From Nostocales cyanobacterium LEGE 12452 (GTDB lineage Bacteria; Cyanobacteriota; Cyanobacteriia; Cyanobacteriales; Nostocaceae): a stretch of 55,614 bases of DNA. Shown here one piece after another: positions 34,312-44,351 of this stretch. Made by a program: the position numbers and the translations under genes. The notes under the pieces are model-generated. The model saw only the letters and a list, made by a program, of their open reading frames with translations. It ran no database searches and was not told where the DNA came from. Each line of letters starts with the position of its first letter. Position 1 is the stretch's first letter. The stretch is taken from assembly GCA_015206945.1 (NCBI GenBank), contig JADEXV010000017.1, forward strand, positions 1 to 55,614, read 5' to 3'.

Positions 34312-34941
34312 ATGGAATGGCACGTAACTGATGCTCAAAGTTTAGCAATCATTGATAGTGAAATTGGCGATCATGTCTTTTCACCCGCAGAGTATGAGAT
34401 TGTACGTCGGGTAATCTACGCCACGGCTGACTTTGAGTATAAGTCTTTGATTCGCTTTTCTGAGCGTGCCTTGCAAGCTGGAGCAGCAGCGCTAGCCGCA
34501 CGTACCACAATTGTGGTAGATGTGCCGATGGTACAAGTAGGTATTGCCTACGATATTCAAAACACCTTTGCGAATCCAGTGTATTGCAGCATGGAAGCTC
34601 TAACACGCCCTCAAAAAGAAAAGACTCGCGCAGCATGGGGAATAGAAACCTTAGCCAAGCGTTATCCAGAGGGAATTTTTGTGGTAGGTCAAGCGCAAAC
34701 GGCACTGACTGCACTGGTGGATTTAATTGAAGTTGAGGAAATTAGACCTGCTTTAATAATTGCAACTCCAGTAGGATTTGTAAATGTTGATGAAGCTAAG
34801 GAGCGTTTACAAGACTCTCTAGTGCCTCACATTATAATTGACGGTCGCAAAGGTAATGCAGTTGTAGCAGCTGCGATCGTTGATGGATTGGTAGACTTAG
34901 CTTGGCAAGCCTATGGACAAGATGGAAATCGAGGGAGCTAG
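34312..34941 (+). CDS. cobH: Precorrin-8X methylmutase (CobH/CbiC)
   Basis: The enzyme moves the C-11 methyl to C-12 in precorrin-8X to give hydrogenobyrinate, a step of cobalamin synthesis. ATG 34312 gives 209 aa, the usual size. Family features include FSPAEYEIVRRVIYATADFE near the N-terminus, ARTTIVVDVPMVQVGI in the middle and IIATPVGFVNVDEAKERL near the C-terminus, which contains the conserved loop. No other cob genes adjoin it, which is normal for cyanobacteria with scattered B12 genes. Confidence 0.93.
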   Translation: MEWHVTDAQSLAIIDSEIGDHVFSPAEYEIVRRVIYATADFEYKSLIRFSERALQAGAAALAARTTIVVDVPMVQVGIAYDIQNTFANPVYCSMEALTRPQKEKTRAAWGIETLAKRYPEGIFVVGQAQTALTALVDLIEVEEIRPALIIATPVGFVNVDEAKERLQDSLVPHIIIDGRKGNAVVAAAIVDGLVDLAWQAYGQDGNRGS

Positions 34942-35042
34942 GAAAGTCGGCTCTATTGTATTTTGTATCCAAAAGAGTATTCATTAATCATTGAATATCC
35001 TGATATTTTGGTTAAGTTGTGCCGTTCAAGGAGCCTTTTCTT

Positions 35043-36455
35043 GTGGTAATTCAAGGTTTCAGTTTAAGCGCATATCTTGCAATTCCTGTGGTATTAAGTC
35101 TTTTCGCTAATGGAGAAGGAATAAAAGTATCTTTAGTTAAAAACGTTCGTCAGGTATCCACTAACAAGGAAATTATCCTATCCAACCGTCAGTTAATCGG
35201 CACTAGGGCAACTCCAAAAACATACTATGTTAGTGGTGTTGGAGATGACACAAATAGCGGACTCTCTACTTCATCCGCCTTTAGGACAATTCAAAAGGCA
35301 GCAAATCTGACTAACCCTGGCGATACAGTATTGATTATGAACGGAGTGTACACAAATTTAGGCAAAGCTGGTAGTGCAGTAAGTATTAAACGTTCTGGAA
35401 CTGCAAAAGCATGGATTAAGTATAAAGCATATCCTGGTCATTTCCCAAAAATTCAGCACAATACATGGAACGGTATCGCGATTTCAAATAGAGCTTCATA
35501 TATCGAGATAAATGGGTTGGAGGTAATAGGAAATAATGCCAATATAACCCTTGATTATGCGATGAGTCAGAAGACTAACAAACAAAACCCATTAACGAAT
35601 GGAAACTGCATCAGTGTGGATGGGCGAACAAATGGTCATAGTCACCATATACGTATTGTCAACAACAAGGTACATAAGTGTGGAGGAGCAGGCATTTCCG
35701 CTATTCAATCGGACTATGTGACAATAGATAACAACGAAGTGTTCGATAATGCTTGGTATAGCGTTTATGGTACCAGTGGTATTTCGGTATTAAGCAGTTG
35801 GAATTCTGACAATAAGCGGGGATACAAGATATTTGTTACTAACAACAAAACCTACAACAATCGTATGTACATCCCTTGGATTGCAGTCGGAAAAATTACT
35901 GATGGTAATGGTATTATTATTGACAGTACAAGAAATGATGAAAACCCAAAACTGGGTGCATATAAAGGATACACTTTAGTTAAAAATAATCTTGCATTTA
36001 ATAATGGTGGGTCGGGTATTCATGCATTTTTAAGCGAACATGTTGATATTGTAAATAACACAGCTGTTTTAAATAATCAGAGTCCAGAACTTAATGGCGG
36101 GCAAATATTTGCTCATACATCATCTGATGTTAAAATTCTCAGGAACATTCTTTATGCTTTTCCTGGAAAAAATATTAATAATAAGACTAAAAATAAAAAC
36201 GTTATTTATGATTATAATATCTACATGAATAGCTCTAAGATAAATGTTAAGGGGCCTCACGATATTGTTGCAGGCTCACAATTTTTAAGCAAGTATCCGA
36301 CTCTAGAAAAAATATCTGGCAATTGGAAATCGCGGTTAGATAAACAAAATCCGCCAACACGGCCTTATGTAGAACCTAAGTCGGCAGGTTTTGCCTGCGG
36401 GACAGTGATTTATCGTTCGCAAGGGAAGCTCATCAAAGTGGGATGCTCTCGTTAG
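35043..36455 (+). CDS. Secreted right-handed parallel beta-helix protein
   Basis: An AAGGAG site at 35028-35033 points to GTG 35043 as the start, 24 nt inside the longest frame. The N-terminus is a signal peptide or membrane anchor (FSLSAYLAIPVVLSLFA). The mature part opens with TYYVSGVGDDTNSGLS and AFRTIQKAANLTNPGDTVLI, the usual head of DUF1565/pectate-lyase-like beta-helix proteins. It continues with coils such as HIRIVNNKVHKCGGAGISA and YVTIDNNEVFDN. Such proteins bind or cleave polysaccharides; no catalytic site can be named. Codon use is AT-rich relative to neighbours, which hints at transfer. Confidence 0.83.
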   Translation: MVIQGFSLSAYLAIPVVLSLFANGEGIKVSLVKNVRQVSTNKEIILSNRQLIGTRATPKTYYVSGVGDDTNSGLSTSSAFRTIQKAANLTNPGDTVLIMNGVYTNLGKAGSAVSIKRSGTAKAWIKYKAYPGHFPKIQHNTWNGIAISNRASYIEINGLEVIGNNANITLDYAMSQKTNKQNPLTNGNCISVDGRTNGHSHHIRIVNNKVHKCGGAGISAIQSDYVTIDNNEVFDNAWYSVYGTSGISVLSSWNSDNKRGYKIFVTNNKTYNNRMYIPWIAVGKITDGNGIIIDSTRNDENPKLGAYKGYTLVKNNLAFNNGGSGIHAFLSEHVDIVNNTAVLNNQSPELNGGQIFAHTSSDVKILRNILYAFPGKNINNKTKNKNVIYDYNIYMNSSKINVKGPHDIVAGSQFLSKYPTLEKISGNWKSRLDKQNPPTRPYVEPKSAGFACGTVIYRSQGKLIKVGCSR

Positions 36456-36676
36456 CAATAAGAAAAGAAATTCAGGGTAGGAGAGATTTATCCCGAATCC
36501 GACAGCTTGAACCTCCTGGGCGACCATCGAGAAGTTTTGCAGTTGAGAGCAAACTACCGAAATATTTGCGATATACGGCTCGTAATTACTAAATGACTCA
36601 CACGATGCGTAAATGCAGGGTGTGAGTTTATCTCTCTTGTACGTTTCTGAAAGAGAAGCCTATACGGATTACCTCT

Positions 36677-37363
36677 TCAATCCTCTACTCTACGACGCCG
36701 CCGACGCGGCTTTTGTTGTTGGTCTTCACGCAAGCGACGACCGACTTCGTTAAAGAAATCCCGCCGCAGATAAGGATAATCGCTAACCCACAGGTTACGA
36801 TTGGGAAAGTATATATCGCTGAATTCATCAATGCTGCTCAAATCTGGGCGATTTGACATCACTACCATTTCTGCAATTTGACCGCGAGTAATAACTTTGT
36901 GGGCAGGACGTAATGGTGCTACAAACTCAATGGTAAATCCCGTGTCGTCACCTATCTCTAAGTTTATTTGTTTTTCTCGGTTTTCTATAATCACCAATTC
37001 GCCTTTATTGTTGACTGTTTCGGTTTTACCCATCAACTGGTCTGTAATCCACCAATCTAGGACTCGACCACGGAAAAAGCCGCCGTACTTGTAACGGCGG
37101 CATTGTAAATTCCGCATACTTGCTTGAAACACTGGATACCACAGCCAGAAAAAAGCGCTAATTATTCCTAGCACAAATACTATTGAAGCAAACTCAAGCC
37201 TAAAAACGACTGTTGCAAGCAAAATCACAACTACTGCAACTACAGAAATTAACAGCCGTTGCAAAAAATTTGAGAACTTCCCCCAATAGTATTTGTACTG
37301 CAAACCAGTAGCAATTAGGGGGACAACTTGTTCAAATTTCTGGCGAGTCAGTGGTACTAACAT
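36677..37363 (-). CDS. Conserved cyanobacterial membrane protein, unknown function
   Basis: I take ATG 37363 as the start because the longer frame would overlap dapB; this gives about 228 aa. Two adjacent membrane helices (about residues 30-75) are followed by a soluble region with RRYKYGGFFRGRVLDWW and NLEIGDDTGFTIEFVAPL, then a very basic tail (KPRRRRRRVED). It lies 32 nt downstream of dapB on the same strand, so they are likely co-transcribed. I recall such proteins as conserved hypotheticals; no role can be stated. Confidence 0.72.
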   Translation of the reverse strand: MLVPLTRQKFEQVVPLIATGLQYKYYWGKFSNFLQRLLISVVAVVVILLATVVFRLEFASIVFVLGIISAFFWLWYPVFQASMRNLQCRRYKYGGFFRGRVLDWWITDQLMGKTETVNNKGELVIIENREKQINLEIGDDTGFTIEFVAPLRPAHKVITRGQIAEMVVMSNRPDLSSIDEFSDIYFPNRNLWVSDYPYLRRDFFNEVGRRLREDQQQKPRRRRRRVED

Positions 37364-37395
37364 GAGTGCTAAGTAATGAATGCCCAATTGTGTGT

Positions 37396-38232
37396 TTAAA
37401 GTATCTTTTCTAATCCATATACTAACGACTTTAGCGCTAAGATTTTGCGAATCGCTAGTAGCACTCCTGGCATATAACAAGCGCGATCGCTCGTATCATG
37501 TCGTAAAGTATAAATCTGTCCTGCTGCGCCAAAAATCACTTCCTGATGGGCAATTAATCCTGGCAAGCGCACGCTATGAATTCTAATCCCTTCATCTGCG
37601 ATACTGCCCCTGGCTCCTGCTAATTTTTCCGTTTCTTCTACAAGAGCAGGGTTAAAAGTTTTACCCAATTCTCCTAGCAACTGCGCCGTTTGAATAGCAG
37701 TACCACTGGGAGCATCAGCTTTTTGGTTGTGATGCAGTTCGATAATTTCTACATGGTCAAAATATTTTGAGGCTGCGATCGCAGCTTGTTGCAACAGTAC
37801 CATGCCAATGGAAAAATTAGGAATAATTAGACAACCAGTGCTAGCTTTGTCGGCAAAATCTGCCAAGTCTTGAATTTGTTCTGGACTTAACCCAGTAGTG
37901 CCAACTACAGGACGAATACCGTAAGCGATCGCACTGCGAATATTGTCATAAACTGAATCGGGATGGGTAAAGTCTACAATTACCCCTGGAGGAGACTGTC
38001 TGTCGCCAGCCACATATCCCAACATCGGTTCTAATTGATTGGTAATCGGCACTTCCAAAGGTTCGCTTAAACCCGCCAACTCCCCAGCGTCTTTATCTTG
38101 ATGTTCCAAACTGTGGTCAATTGCACCCACTAGGTTTAAGTCAGGCGCTTGCACCACCGCCTTAATCACTTCACGGCCCATTTTGCCAGCAGCACCGTTG
38201 ACAATAACCGGGATAGGAGCTTGATTCGTCAT
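37396..38232 (-). CDS. dapB: 4-hydroxy-tetrahydrodipicolinate reductase
   Basis: DapB reduces the dihydrodipicolinate precursor with NAD(P)H in lysine and diaminopimelate synthesis. The 278-aa protein has the N-terminal dinucleotide motif [17 protein letters not shown] in the nucleotide-binding domain, and the catalytic and substrate motif [15 protein letters not shown]. The size is normal. The gene is followed closely by the membrane protein gene at 36677. Confidence 0.96.
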   Translation of the reverse strand: MTNQAPIPVIVNGAAGKMGREVIKAVVQAPDLNLVGAIDHSLEHQDKDAGELAGLSEPLEVPITNQLEPMLGYVAGDRQSPPGVIVDFTHPDSVYDNIRSAIAYGIRPVVGTTGLSPEQIQDLADFADKASTGCLIIPNFSIGMVLLQQAAIAASKYFDHVEIIELHHNQKADAPSGTAIQTAQLLGELGKTFNPALVEETEKLAGARGSIADEGIRIHSVRLPGLIAHQEVIFGAAGQIYTLRHDTSDRACYMPGVLLAIRKILALKSLVYGLEKIL

Positions 38233-38463
38233 AGGTCGAGAAATACTTTTTGAGTCAACAAGGGAATTGTAAAGACTTTGGCGATCTAGTAGCTAGCTTC
38301 TCAAATTTTTGGCTTAATTGCACCTACCCTGAATTGCGCAGCTAATCGCTTAGTTTTTCTACTCCCCAAAAGATCGGTTCTGGTTTTCATTGCACTATCT
38401 TACCCAGTAACCCGTTTTATTTACCGATGGTACTGCTTTGATAAGTATTACTTATAAAGTAAA

Positions 38464-38709
38464 TCAGCCTTTGTTTGTCAAGTCTAGTTGACCATTTGTA
38501 ATATTATTGTTATATTTATTTACATAGCTTAGTAAAGCCCTAAAGTAAGCTGCATAGCTAAAAATTGCACCTTGTCTATTACCTACATAGTTTTGCTTGC
38601 ATTGGGTGTTAACTAAGAAAAACAGACTTCGGTTTTGAAATATCCCATCGACATTTGGACTTCTCCCATTTACCTCGGCTATCAAGTCGGGGTTTTTTAT
38701 GTTCTTCAT
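38464..38709 (-). CDS. Possible small protein (81 aa), doubtful
   Basis: This frame starts MKNIKNPDLIAEVNG and is Asn/Tyr-rich, with no recognisable domain, membrane segment or clear ribosome site. It is the only candidate in the 568-bp gap between dapB and the gene at 38801. It may be chance or a remnant. Confidence 0.25.
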   Translation of the reverse strand: MKNIKNPDLIAEVNGRSPNVDGIFQNRSLFFLVNTQCKQNYVGNRQGAIFSYAAYFRALLSYVNKYNNNITNGQLDLTNKG

Positions 38710-38800
38710 TAGCTGCTTATTTAAAATTTCTTTAGTAGTTACTGTTGATTTAGGTTGCAGTACTGCTTAAAGGATTTCCGAAAGACTGAATCAACATGGC

Positions 38801-39436
38801 TTAGGGCAATTTTTTCCAAAGTGAAATCCAAATATTGAGTTCCTCGTTTGGAAGAAAATCTTTACTCTTAGATAAATATTTGATGATTGATAACCGATTT
38901 TTAATCAACCTTAGTTTTCTGAAATCTTCAAGTTCACTATCAAACTTTTTTGGAGTTTCTTCTGGATTCTTGGCTGCTAAAACTTCTCTCCAATCTGCTG
39001 CTTTAATTAATGCTTCTTGGTAGGAAATGTGTAAATTATCGAAAAACCAAGTAACAATCTGCTGTATATCGAGAACTGGATTTTCTGGAAGGGCACCAAA
39101 TTTTACAATCATGTAAGCTCGTAATCCCATTAAAGAATCTAAATATCGCTCAGAAAAACTAGGATTATTTTCAGCTAAAAATTCGTAAACTGAACTTGCA
39201 ATCTCTGCCCAAGCAAGGCTCTCTGAATGAAATTGATTAGATTCTTCATTGGCTAGTTCTTGCGCTGTGAAAGTAGAGACTTCAGCTAAACCAAGCCAAT
39301 TAAATTTTTCTGGTACTTGCTGTTGCTCTGCCCAAACCATTCTCAACCAAGTTTGTATATGCTCTGTGTCTTGTTGAAGTAGAACTCTTAAAAAATTTGT
39401 TTCTTCAGTTTCAGCCATAGTTAATGATGAAGTCAA
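38801..39436 (-). CDS. Hypothetical protein coupled to panB
   Basis: The product is 211 aa, acidic and helical, without signal or membrane segments (for example [14 protein letters not shown] N-terminal region, [20 protein letters not shown] in the middle). Its ATG overlaps the panB stop by 4 nt, so translation is probably coupled. I do not recognise the family. A link to pantothenate synthesis is suggested only by the overlap. Confidence 0.65.
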   Translation of the reverse strand: MTSSLTMAETEETNFLRVLLQQDTEHIQTWLRMVWAEQQQVPEKFNWLGLAEVSTFTAQELANEESNQFHSESLAWAEIASSVYEFLAENNPSFSERYLDSLMGLRAYMIVKFGALPENPVLDIQQIVTWFFDNLHISYQEALIKAADWREVLAAKNPEETPKKFDSELEDFRKLRLIKNRLSIIKYLSKSKDFLPNEELNIWISLWKKLP

Positions 39437-40203
39437 GGAAACTTCCGCTCTCGCACTTCCACGGCGTAATCTTGAACGGCTTTGGTAATCGTCTCGCGCA
39501 AATTTGTATAGACTTTGGCGAATGGTGGATGCTTTTCTGCCAGTCCGAGGACATCTGAGGTGACTAAAACTTGTCCATCGCAGTGAATTCCCGCACCGAT
39601 ACCAATTGTGGGAATACTTAATTTTTGTGAAATCTGCATTGCTAAATCTGCGGGTATATGCTCTAACACGAGAGAAAATACACCTGCTTGTTCGAGGGCG
39701 ATCGCTTCTTGTAAAATCCTCTCACTGGCTTCTTGCGTTTTTCCTTGTTGTCGCAAACCCAGTTGATGTATTGATTGCGGTGTCAAACCCACATGACCCA
39801 TGACCGGAATTCCAGCTTGTACTAGACGAGCCACAGTTTCGGCCATTGCTGGATAGCCACCTTCTAACTTTACCGCTTGAGCGCCCGTTTCCTTTAGTAC
39901 TCGCCCAGCTGAGTGCATCGCTTGTTGCAGACTTTCTTGATACGTCAAAAATGGTAAATCTACAACCACTAATGCGCGTTTCACCCCACGGCGCACGGAT
40001 TTGGCGTGATAGATAATTTCATCCAAAGTTATAGGCAGTGTTGTTTCATACCCTAAAACTACTGCCATAGAGTCACCCACAAGGATTAAGTCTACACCAG
40101 CTGCATCGAGAAGTTGAGCGATCGCATAATCCCAAGCGGTCAACGCGACAATTGAACGTCCCTGTTGTTTCCATTGAATTAATTGCTGGGTAGTGATTGC
40201 CAT
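39433..40203 (-). CDS. panB: 3-methyl-2-oxobutanoate hydroxymethyltransferase
   Basis: PanB makes ketopantoate from 2-oxoisovalerate and methylene-tetrahydrofolate, the first step to pantothenate and CoA. The 256-aa protein shows [19 protein letters not shown] (metal and substrate binding), [24 protein letters not shown] and PTIGIGAG, all in the expected order. Note that 2-oxoisovalerate is also the direct precursor of valine, the likely NRPS starter. Its stop overlaps the start of the gene at 38801. Confidence 0.96.
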   Translation of the reverse strand: MAITTQQLIQWKQQGRSIVALTAWDYAIAQLLDAAGVDLILVGDSMAVVLGYETTLPITLDEIIYHAKSVRRGVKRALVVVDLPFLTYQESLQQAMHSAGRVLKETGAQAVKLEGGYPAMAETVARLVQAGIPVMGHVGLTPQSIHQLGLRQQGKTQEASERILQEAIALEQAGVFSLVLEHIPADLAMQISQKLSIPTIGIGAGIHCDGQVLVTSDVLGLAEKHPPFAKVYTNLRETITKAVQDYAVEVRERKFP

Positions 40204-40253
40204 TTTTTGAGTGCTGAGTAGTGTTAGCGGTAGCGGGGCGTTTAGCCCGTGCT

Positions 40254-40318
40254 GAGTTATAAGTTAAAAGTTAGGAGTCAGGAGTTTTGAATTTAAAAAA
40301 TTTTTTAACTTATAACTC
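40254..40318. repeat. Long hairpin between the propeller gene and panB
   Basis: GAGTTATAAGTTAAAA (40254-40269) and TTTTAACTTATAACTC (40303-40318) are perfect 16-bp inverted repeats built from the heptamer-type repeats. The hairpin could terminate the minus-strand gene at 40341. Confidence 0.7.
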
Positions 40319-40340
40319 CTAACTCATAACTCTTAACTAA

Positions 40341-41447
40341 TCATTTAACGGCGCGACTGAAAGCAATATGGGGTTTTGCACTGTCCGTTTTGGGCATTAA
40401 CCAAGCTAGACCTTCACTAGTGCCAATCCATAATTTATTGCCGATATCAGGTGCAAGGGTAATAACCCGGCTAGAAGGAAGTCCAGCAACTTCTCCATCT
40501 AATACGGCTCCTGTATTTGGATCTAATCGTAACAAACCATTATTAGTCCCGACCCAGGCACTACCATCTTTAGCAAAACGTATCGCCGTTACATCACGCC
40601 CACGCAAGCGAGTTACAGACCGCAACACTGCACCAGTTTTTGGGTTAATAACGAGCAAATTATTCGGCATTCCCGCCCAAATTAACCCTTCTGGACTAAT
40701 AGCTAAAGCTTGTACAGTCGTCCCTGGTAAATCGGCTATTCGCTTCATAATCGCAGCACTAGCAGTATTTACCCGCACCAATCCATCCAGAGTACCAACC
40801 CACAATTGACCTTCAGCATCTAAAGTCAAGGCATTGGCGCTGACACCAGGCAGATTTTTTAATGTTGTCATAATCAAGCCTTGGTCGGGACTAATGAGAG
40901 CTAAACCGCTATCGGTTCCAGTCCACAAATAACCTCGTTTGTCAAGTAACAGTGACAATACGCGCTTAGAAGGCAGAAATAAATTTTGGGCGGTGATTTC
41001 GTTAGTGCGGGGGTCAACTCGAACTAGTCCCTCATAACTTCCTACCCACAAACGTCCTACTTTGTCTTGGGCTAAAGCACCAATGGCAACATTTGGTAAA
41101 CTAACACGAGAAATAATCTTCCCGGTTTTAGGATCAATCCGCGATAGTCCGCGCCAAGAACCCACCCAAAGATTACCTGTAACATCTCCTAGTAAATTAC
41201 CAACACGATAATCAGTTTTTGGCGAATTTTCTTCGATTCCCCGTTCATCAGGCAAAGATTCTACTCGCGGTGGCGGTGCGGAAGTTGGGTAAGCGGGGGT
41301 TACATCAGATGAATTAATCTTAGGGGTTTTTTGCGCCCATCCCATATTTGGCAAAGCTATCAACCCCAGCAAGATAGAAGTAATTAATAAACTAGTACGC
41401 TTGTAAAACAATACCACGGTGACATTTCCTTTGGAGACAGTACCCAT
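40341..41447 (-). CDS. Secreted propeller protein of the two-component-regulator-propeller type
   Basis: A signal peptide (about 1-39, ending GWAQK) precedes a 330-residue array of beta-propeller repeats. Each has the form LWVGSWRGLSRIDPKTGKII or LWTGTDSGLALISPDQG, about 40-44 residues long and about seven in number. These propellers occur as sensor domains of hybrid histidine kinases; here the domain is free and exported, with no kinase. It may bind a ligand or another periplasmic protein. The function is unknown. Confidence 0.82.
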   Translation of the reverse strand: MGTVSKGNVTVVLFYKRTSLLITSILLGLIALPNMGWAQKTPKINSSDVTPAYPTSAPPPRVESLPDERGIEENSPKTDYRVGNLLGDVTGNLWVGSWRGLSRIDPKTGKIISRVSLPNVAIGALAQDKVGRLWVGSYEGLVRVDPRTNEITAQNLFLPSKRVLSLLLDKRGYLWTGTDSGLALISPDQGLIMTTLKNLPGVSANALTLDAEGQLWVGTLDGLVRVNTASAAIMKRIADLPGTTVQALAISPEGLIWAGMPNNLLVINPKTGAVLRSVTRLRGRDVTAIRFAKDGSAWVGTNNGLLRLDPNTGAVLDGEVAGLPSSRVITLAPDIGNKLWIGTSEGLAWLMPKTDSAKPHIAFSRAVK

Positions 41448-41527
41448 AGCATTTACCTAAACTGGCTTTGGGTTAATTTCAGTGTTCCCCTTGCTGGGAT
41501 TTTTTAAACATTGGGGGTTAGGGACAC

Positions 41528-41640
41528 AACTCCTGAAGAGGCTATGCCAACCACAAGCGGTAGTTGAATCTCGACTTACTTCGACTACGCTCAGTACAAG
41601 TCGCTCGATTACCGCGCACTCGAAACTCAGTGTATTGCTA
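41528..41640. repeat. Dispersed repeat block
   Basis: Words such as GAGGCTATGCCAACC, GGTAGTTGAATCTCGAC, TTCGACTACGCTCAGT and CTCGATTACCGCGCA recur in other order at 47745-47800 and 52130-52200. The block lies in the gap 41448-41805; no gene is supported there. Confidence 0.65.
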
Positions 41641-41805
41641 GGGACTAGGGATTTTGCCATCTCCCCGATCTTTTCAGTCCTTTACAGTTATTAATGACAT
41701 TTTGTAAAGCTTTTGTAACAAAAAGTTTAAATCTTTATGTAATAACAAAATTAAATAGATAAGTTAAAAACTTTCAAAGAATAACTTATCGAATTCTTGA
41801 TATAT

Positions 41806-41821
41806 TGTGAAACAAGTTACA
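41806..41821 (+). promoter_or_regulatory. NtcA-type binding site upstream of rbcL
   Basis: TGTGAAACAAGTTACA fits TGT-N10-ACA, the NtcA (BifA) site form described for Anabaena rbcL, and equals GTA-N8-TAC with one mismatch (GTG). It lies about 510 bp before the rbcL start, where I recall the upstream rbcL transcription start to be in Anabaena. NtcA would connect Rubisco expression to nitrogen status. Confidence 0.55.
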
Positions 41822-42332
41822 AATTACGCGGTGTGCAATTCTTTTATCTTTTGCTCACCACTCTGCTAAATCTCTGTCAAGTAAATTCTTTTCTGGTATC
41901 TTTTCCATTAAACGGAAAGATATAAGGAGTGTAAAGGCGGGAATGTGTGCCAGCCAGCCCAATCCCCTGAATACCCTGATTTATGGGGGAATTATCTAAA
42001 TACTGCCCACAAAAGGCAGAAGTTTTGGTTAAATTGAGAAGGTTTAGTTGGGTGCGAAGAAGAGGTAAACAAGAATTTTGATTTTTAGCAAGAGGAAACA
42101 GTAGAAGCGCTAGGTCGTGTACCCCTAGAAGGGGAAAACACTGGTGAGGAGGGCTACCACCGCTACCAAAGTGTCCGCCGCCAAAAAACTGCCAACCTTT
42201 GCAAAAAACAATCCTTAACAAAAATTTTCCTGATCTTTTCCTCGATGAAGGGGGGTAAGCGCAGAGTGAGGGGAAGTTGCACAAAACGTGATTTGATAAT
42301 TAACAAGAGTGATTTCAGGGAAGGATAAAATT
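41822..42332 (+). promoter_or_regulatory. rbcL long leader / promoter region
   Basis: About 510 bp without a credible gene precede rbcL; a minus-strand frame here looks like chance. The segment is likely promoter plus untranslated leader. An AGGGAAGG ribosome site at 42317-42324 is placed to favour ATG 42333 over the in-frame GTG at 42309. Confidence 0.6.
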
Positions 42333-43763
42333 ATGTCTTACGCTCAAACGAAGACTCAGAGCAAATCTGGGTATCAAGCCGGGGTTAAAGATTACAGATT
42401 AACTTATTACACACCCGATTACACACCAAAAGATACCGATCTTCTAGCTGCGTTCCGTATGACACCTCAGCCTGGTGTTCCTCCCGAAGAAGCAGGTGCG
42501 GCTGTTGCGGCTGAATCCTCCACAGGTACTTGGACAACTGTGTGGACAGATTTGCTCACCGACCTCGATCGCTACAAAGGTCGTTGCTATGACATCGAAC
42601 CAGTTCCCGGCGAAGACAACCAGTACATTTGTTACGTTGCCTATCCTTTGGACTTGTTTGAAGAAGGTTCTGTAACCAACGTATTGACCTCAATTGTCGG
42701 TAACGTATTTGGTTTCAAAGCTTTACGGGCACTGCGTCTAGAAGACATCCGTTTCCCAGTAGCTTACATCAAGACCTTCCAAGGGCCTCCTCATGGTATC
42801 CAAGTTGAGCGCGATAAGTTAAACAAATACGGTCGTCCTTTGTTGGGTTGTACCATTAAGCCCAAATTGGGTCTTTCCGCTAAGAACTACGGACGCGCTG
42901 TATACGAGTGCTTACGCGGTGGTTTGGACTTCACCAAAGACGACGAAAACATCAACTCCGCACCATTCCAAAGATGGCGCGATCGCTTTTTGTTCGTAGC
43001 TGAAGCTATCAGCAAAGCTCAAGCAGAAACCGGTGAAATCAAAGGTCACTACCTCAACGTTACCGCTCCTACCTGCGAACAAATGTTGCAACGGGCTGAG
43101 TACGCTAAAGAACTCAAGCAGCCCATCATCATGCATGACTACCTAACCGCAGGTTTCACAGCTAACACCACATTGGCTCGTTGGTGCCGCGATAACGGTA
43201 TCTTGCTGCACATTCACCGTGCGATGCACGCTGTAATTGACCGTCAAAAGAACCACGGTATCCACTTCCGTGTATTGGCTAAAGCCCTACGTTTATCTGG
43301 TGGCGACCACATCCACACTGGTACAGTAGTTGGTAAGTTGGAAGGTGAGCGCGGCATCACAATGGGCTTCGTTGACCTGTTGCGTGAAAACTACATTGAG
43401 CAAGACAAGTCTCGTGGTATCTACTTTACCCAAGACTGGGCTTCTCTACCTGGTGTAATGGCAGTTGCTTCTGGTGGTATCCACGTATGGCACATGCCCG
43501 CACTGGTAGAAATCTTTGGTGATGACTCCGTACTACAATTCGGTGGTGGTACTCTGGGACACCCCTGGGGTAACGCTCCTGGTGCAACCGCTAACCGCGT
43601 CGCCTTGGAAGCTGTTGTTCAAGCTCGTAACGAAGGCCGCAACTTGGCTCGTGAAGGTAACGATATCATCCGCGAAGCTGCCAAGTGGTCTCCTGAACTG
43701 GCTGTTGCTTGCGAACTGTGGAAAGAAATCAAGTTCGAGTTTGAAGCAATGGATACCGTCTGA
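42333..43763 (+). CDS. rbcL: Ribulose bisphosphate carboxylase large subunit
   Basis: Form I Rubisco large chain of 476 aa, fixing CO2 onto ribulose bisphosphate in carboxysomes. Seen motifs: [20 protein letters not shown] at the N-terminus, [14 protein letters not shown] with the loop lysine, [11 protein letters not shown] with the carbamylated lysine, and [12 protein letters not shown]. The ATG at 42333 gives the usual cyanobacterial MSYAQTKTQ start. It is first in the order rbcL-rbcX-rbcS. Confidence 0.99.
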   Translation: MSYAQTKTQSKSGYQAGVKDYRLTYYTPDYTPKDTDLLAAFRMTPQPGVPPEEAGAAVAAESSTGTWTTVWTDLLTDLDRYKGRCYDIEPVPGEDNQYICYVAYPLDLFEEGSVTNVLTSIVGNVFGFKALRALRLEDIRFPVAYIKTFQGPPHGIQVERDKLNKYGRPLLGCTIKPKLGLSAKNYGRAVYECLRGGLDFTKDDENINSAPFQRWRDRFLFVAEAISKAQAETGEIKGHYLNVTAPTCEQMLQRAEYAKELKQPIIMHDYLTAGFTANTTLARWCRDNGILLHIHRAMHAVIDRQKNHGIHFRVLAKALRLSGGDHIHTGTVVGKLEGERGITMGFVDLLRENYIEQDKSRGIYFTQDWASLPGVMAVASGGIHVWHMPALVEIFGDDSVLQFGGGTLGHPWGNAPGATANRVALEAVVQARNEGRNLAREGNDIIREAAKWSPELAVACELWKEIKFEFEAMDTV

Positions 43764-43769
43764 TCTGGG

Positions 43770-43880
43770 TTAACAGTTAAGAGTTAAGAGTTAGAAGTAG
43801 AGACGCGATTCATCGCGTCTGTACAAGAGTTAGGATTTGCATTAATTCATAACTCATAACTCATAACTCATAACTCTTCA
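43770..43880. repeat. Heptamer repeats and a dispersed palindrome inside the rbc operon
   Basis: The rbcL-rbcX spacer holds AAGAGTTAAGAGTTAG-type heptamers, then AGACGCGATTCATCGCGTCT (43801-43820), a perfect palindrome apart from its centre, then four copies of AACTCAT. The palindrome family recurs at 47977-48003. Confidence 0.85.
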
Positions 43881-43895
43881 CGGCTGGGGTCAAGC

Positions 43896-44306
43896 ATGAA
43901 TCTTAAGCAAATTGCGAAGGACACAGCCAAAACTCTCCAAAGCTATCTGACTTATCAGGCTCTAAGGACAGTATTGGCACAGCTAGGCGAAACTAATCCG
44001 CCATTAGAACTTTGGTTGCATAACTTTTCGTCTGGCAAAATTCAAAATGGTGAGTCATTCATTGAGCAACTGTTGCGAGAGAAACCAGATTTGGCTTTGC
44101 GAATCATGACTGTTAGAGAACACATTGCGGAAGAAATTGCAGAATTTTTACCGGAAATGGTGCGCACTGGCATTCAGCAAGCCAACATGGAGCAACGTCG
44201 CCAGCATTTAGAACGCATCACACAAGTAGTAGACACATCTAACCCCAGTCTGCACCCAGAACAGCAAGCAACTTCAGATCAGAATTTGGATAACTTATCC
44301 AATTAG
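43896..44306 (+). CDS. rbcX: Rubisco assembly chaperone RbcX
   Basis: RbcX is a homodimeric helical chaperone that binds the C-terminal tail of RbcL and helps form the L8 core. The 136-aa protein shows the typical N-terminal half, DTAKTLQSYLTYQALRTVL, including the tyrosine-rich peptide groove, and a helical end with EEIAEFLPEMVRTGI. Its position between rbcL and rbcS is characteristic. Confidence 0.96.
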   Translation: MNLKQIAKDTAKTLQSYLTYQALRTVLAQLGETNPPLELWLHNFSSGKIQNGESFIEQLLREKPDLALRIMTVREHIAEEIAEFLPEMVRTGIQQANMEQRRQHLERITQVVDTSNPSLHPEQQATSDQNLDNLSN

Positions 44307-44351
44307 TTCGGTCAATCTACTAGTAAAAATCGCAACCAATTATCAAAAGCT

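Noticed and set aside
41877..42284. 135-codon minus-strand frame upstream of rbcL
   Set aside because: Lies in the expected rbcL leader, has unusual composition and no recognisable domain.
43770..43880. Tandem heptamers considered as a CRISPR array
   Set aside because: Units are 7 bp with no unique spacers, and no cas genes are in the window.
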